NCBI GenBank assembly: GCA_964384625.1
Contig: CAYLNH010000086.1
Coordinates: forward strand, 1-25,226
Source of the DNA: CAYLNH01 sp964384625
Lineage (GTDB): Bacteria > Verrucomicrobiota > Lentisphaeria > JABSQK01
Direction of reading: 5' to 3'
DNA length: 25,226 nucleotides
Made by a program: the position numbers and the translations under genes. Shown here piece by piece: positions 23,490 to 25,226 of this stretch (its first letter is position 1; the number at the start of each line of letters is the position of its first letter). The notes under the pieces were generated by a model. The model did not search any database, had not been told where the DNA came from, and was given only the letters and a program-made list of their open reading frames with translations.

Positions 23490-23815
23490 AGGAATCGGGA
23501 CACAGTTCGCCTTTCTTTCTCCTCACTGATTAAGATACCGGCCGCCCGGACGGTCTACAGGGCGTTATGTAACGCATGTGTAACGCCAGGGCCGGCCATG
23601 CCGCCGGGCGGCAGCCGGACCGCCGGGCCGACCCTCCGGAACGATACCCGGCACGCCAAGGGAGCGGCTGCAGGCATCAGCCGCGAAAATTCCCGTCAAT
23701 TACGGGCGGCATCCCGATTCTCCGCGACCGCCTCGACGCAGAGTTGCAAAGCCTTGATCCCGCGATAGTGTACCCGCTTCCCAATTCCCCAGTACCTTGT
23801 TTGGAGATCAGACCC
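23490..23815. other. Divergent intergenic region between ybfF-like gene and leuB
   Basis: This 326-base stretch contains no credible gene. Though in frame with leuB, the stretch before 23816 has no family similarity. It must hold the promoters of both operons; I cannot assign -35/-10 boxes with confidence. GGAG at 23803-23806 is the ribosome site of leuB, 9 bases before its ATG. Confidence 0.6.
23562..23586. promoter_or_regulatory. TAACGC inverted and direct repeat, possible operator
   Basis: GCGTTA-TG-TAACGC (23562-23575) is a perfect 6-bp palindrome, and a third TAACGC half-site follows at 23581-23586. The two direct half-sites are spaced 11 bp apart, one helical turn. The position, 73 bases from the ybfF-like start and 230 from leuB, suits a repressor or activator site. 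Confidence 0.4.
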
Positions 23816-24874
23816 ATGAAAAGTTACAACATCGCCGCCATCGGCGGCGACGGGACCGGCCCGGAAGTCAATGCCGAAGCCATGAAAGTCATGCAGGCCG
23901 CCGCCGACAAGTTCGGCTTCAAGGTCGAGTTCAACGAGTACGATTTCGGTGGTGACCGCTACCTCGCCACCGGCGAAGTCCTCCCCGACAATGCATCCGA
24001 TGAACTGCGCCAATACGACGCCATCCTGCTCGGCGCCATCGGTCATCCCGACGTGAAGCCCGGCATCCTGGAGAAGGGCATTCTGCTGCGCCTGCGCTTC
24101 GAGCTGGATCAGTACATCAACCTGCGCCCGGTCAAGCTCTACCCCGGCGTCGAGACCCCGCTGGCCGGCAAAGGCCCGGAACAGATCGACTTCGTCGTGG
24201 TCCGCGAGAACACCGAAGGGCTCTACACCGGCATGGGCGGCACAACCTACAAAGGCACCCAGAACGAAGTCGCGACGCAGATCATGTGCAACACCCGCAA
24301 AGGCGTGGAACGCTGCCTGCGTTACGCCTTCGACTACTGCCGGAAACGCGACCGTGAGAAGACGCTGACGCTCTGCGCCAAGACCAACGTGCTGACCCAC
24401 GCCCACGACCTCTGGTGGCGCGCCTTCAACGAAGTCGGCGAAGCCGATTACGACGATATCAAGCGCGACTACGCCCACGTCGACGCCACCTGCATGTGGA
24501 TGGTGAAGAACCCGGAATGGTTCGATGTCATCGTCACCTGCAACATGTTCGGCGACATCATCACGGACCTGGGCGCCATGATCCAGGGCGGCATGGGCAT
24601 CGCCGCCGGCGGCAACATCAACCCCGAAGGCGTCAGCATGTTCGAGCCGATCGGCGGCTCCGCCCCGAAGTACACCGGGCAAGGCGTCATCAACCCGCTG
24701 GCGGCGATCTGCGCCGGCGCCATGCTGCTGGATACCATTGGCGAAAACGGGGCCTCGCAGGCGATCGAGAAGGCCGCGATGGAAGTCACCGCAACCAAGC
24801 TGCAGAGCATGGCTGCCGGTAAGATGGGCTACTCGACCGCGGAAGTCGGCGATCTCGTCGCCGAAGGTCTCTGA
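23816..24874 (+). CDS. leuB: 3-isopropylmalate dehydrogenase
   Basis: The 352-residue protein starts at ATG 23816 (GGAG 9 bases upstream) with MKSYNIAAIGGDGTGPEVNA. It has all family landmarks: FGGDRYLATGEVLPDNASDE, ILLRLRFELDQYINLRPVKL with the arginines that bind the substrate, DFVVVRENTEGLYTGMGGTT, KTNVLTHAHDLWWRAFNEV, and the decarboxylating-dehydrogenase signature NMFGDIITDLGAMIQGGMGI. FEPIGGSAPKYTGQGVINPL, the NAD-binding GSAP block, follows. Sequence style (LYPGVETPLAGK, ENTEGLYTGMGG) is that of the actinobacterial-type LeuB. It oxidises and decarboxylates 3-isopropylmalate in leucine synthesis, in the cytoplasm. Isocitrate, homoisocitrate or tartrate dehydrogenase relatives are less likely. 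No other leu genes are in the window. A strong intrinsic terminator follows the stop by 26 bases. Confidence 0.93.
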   Translation: MKSYNIAAIGGDGTGPEVNAEAMKVMQAAADKFGFKVEFNEYDFGGDRYLATGEVLPDNASDELRQYDAILLGAIGHPDVKPGILEKGILLRLRFELDQYINLRPVKLYPGVETPLAGKGPEQIDFVVVRENTEGLYTGMGGTTYKGTQNEVATQIMCNTRKGVERCLRYAFDYCRKRDREKTLTLCAKTNVLTHAHDLWWRAFNEVGEADYDDIKRDYAHVDATCMWMVKNPEWFDVIVTCNMFGDIITDLGAMIQGGMGIAAGGNINPEGVSMFEPIGGSAPKYTGQGVINPLAAICAGAMLLDTIGENGASQAIEKAAMEVTATKLQSMAAGKMGYSTAEVGDLVAEGL

Positions 24875-24900
24875 GCCCCCGCCGCAGACCCAACGTTTCA

Positions 24901-24934
24901 GGCTCGGCCGGCACACTGCCGGCCGGGCCTTTTT
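24901..24934 (+). terminator. Strong intrinsic terminator of leuB
   Basis: GGCTCGGCCGGCA-CAC-TGCCGGCCGGGCC forms a 13-bp stem (one G-T pair) with a 3-base loop, followed directly by TTTTT. This is the clearest terminator in the window. Confidence 0.92.
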
Positions 24935-25084
24935 CGAGCCCTGGTGATCACTGCCGCAACCAAAGACTGAATGGGCCCGTGAACGGCTCCGGGATCGAGG
25001 CGCAGGCGACGTGCCGAACCCGGGCAGCCCCGGTAAGTGCTCGACCGCGCCCGTCTGCCGGTGATGCAGGGCTCCAACGCGGCT

Positions 25085-25147
25085 GAATGTCCAACCGACG
25101 AATGTGCGTCTGGTTTCCGCCCTTGGACATTGGGCGTTCCTCTGTTG
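25085..25147 (-). repeat. REP-like dispersed repeat, copy C
   Basis: Bases 25117-25147 match the reverse complement of 5403-5433 at 29 of 31 positions (CCGCCCTTGGACATT, then GCGTTCCTC). The preceding GAATGTCCAACCGACGAATG (25085-25104) is the inverted-half sequence seen upstream in copy B as CATTCGTCGGTTGG. The order of the halves gives an imperfect long inverted repeat, as in copy B. Confidence 0.78.
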
Positions 25148-25151
25148 ATGT

Positions 25152-25191
25152 CCCCGACAGAAGTCGGGGAGGCGCGGTCGAGACGACCGCG
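25152..25191. repeat. Two adjacent perfect hairpins
   Basis: CCCCGAC-AGAA-GTCGGGG (25152-25169; the 7-bp stem has a 4-base loop) is followed by CGCGGTCG-AGA-CGACCGCG (25173-25191, 8-bp stem). They follow repeat copy C, as similar hairpins flank copies A and B. Confidence 0.75.
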
Positions 25192-25226
25192 GCCACGCTC
25201 GGAAGCAGACTGTCTGAGACGGTCCG

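Larger units (their letters stand above)
24935..25226. other. Noncoding stretch at the right edge
   Basis: No credible gene is present. 24935-25080 shows nothing I can name. 25085-25191 holds a REP-like repeat copy and two hairpins, listed separately. Confidence 0.6.

Noticed and set aside
23696..24916. 406-codon minus-strand frame over leuB
   Set aside because: Shadow of leuB; no recognisable domain.

Overview
The window looks like a metagenome-assembled scaffold from a GC-rich member of the PVC superphylum, most likely Lentisphaerota/Kiritimatiellota-like or Planctomycetes-like. This is inference. It rests on paired type-I sulfatases, a DUF3604 protein, a short prepilin-like protein with the FTLIELLIVVAIIAILASML leader, an alpha-2-macroglobulin, and many hairpin-rich dispersed repeats. 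A run of exactly 100 Ns (7361-7460) marks a scaffold gap inside a tandem repeat.

Layout. 1-4.2 kb (+): the C-terminal part of an alpha-2-macroglobulin with an intact CxEQ thioester motif, then a TatT-like lipoprotein. 4.2-5.5 kb: an accessory island. It holds a frameshifted REP-associated tyrosine transposase (RAYT) remnant, a textbook 59-bp attC-like site at the end of a small unknown gene that looks like a lone integron cassette without an integrase, and REP-like repeats and hairpins. 5.5-10.5 kb (-): a solitary malonate decarboxylase alpha subunit (mdcA), a 61-bp tandem repeat array interrupted by the gap, a PIG-L deacetylase and a GH36 alpha-galactosidase. The last two lie between inverted copies of a ~94-bp repeat.

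10.7-17.2 kb: a divergent polysaccharide-degradation cluster. Leftward is a tightly coupled run: sulfatase, FAD-dependent oxidoreductase with a large internal deletion, sulfatase. Rightward are a sialidase-fold (Asp-box) protein and a DUF3604 PHP-like metallohydrolase. Sulfatases, glycosidase, sialidase-like protein, deacetylase and SGNH hydrolase together fit stepwise removal of sulfate, acyl and sugar groups from host or algal glycans. The substrate cannot be read from the sequence.

17.5-18.3 kb (+): a prepilin-like protein. 18.3-23.5 kb (-): a compact operon of YbfF-like esterase, ABC-2 permease, HflK-like protein with an N-terminal multi-pass membrane domain, and HflC. It is followed by an SGNH hydrolase that may have its own promoter. 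23.8-24.9 kb (+): leuB with a strong intrinsic terminator. 24.9-25.2 kb: noncoding, with another copy of the REP-like repeat and two perfect hairpins.

The most interesting points are the single attC cassette next to a RAYT remnant and REP-like repeats, the hairpin-rich 61-bp tandem array, the inverted-repeat-bounded glycan-gene pair, and the deletion scar in the oxidoreductase.
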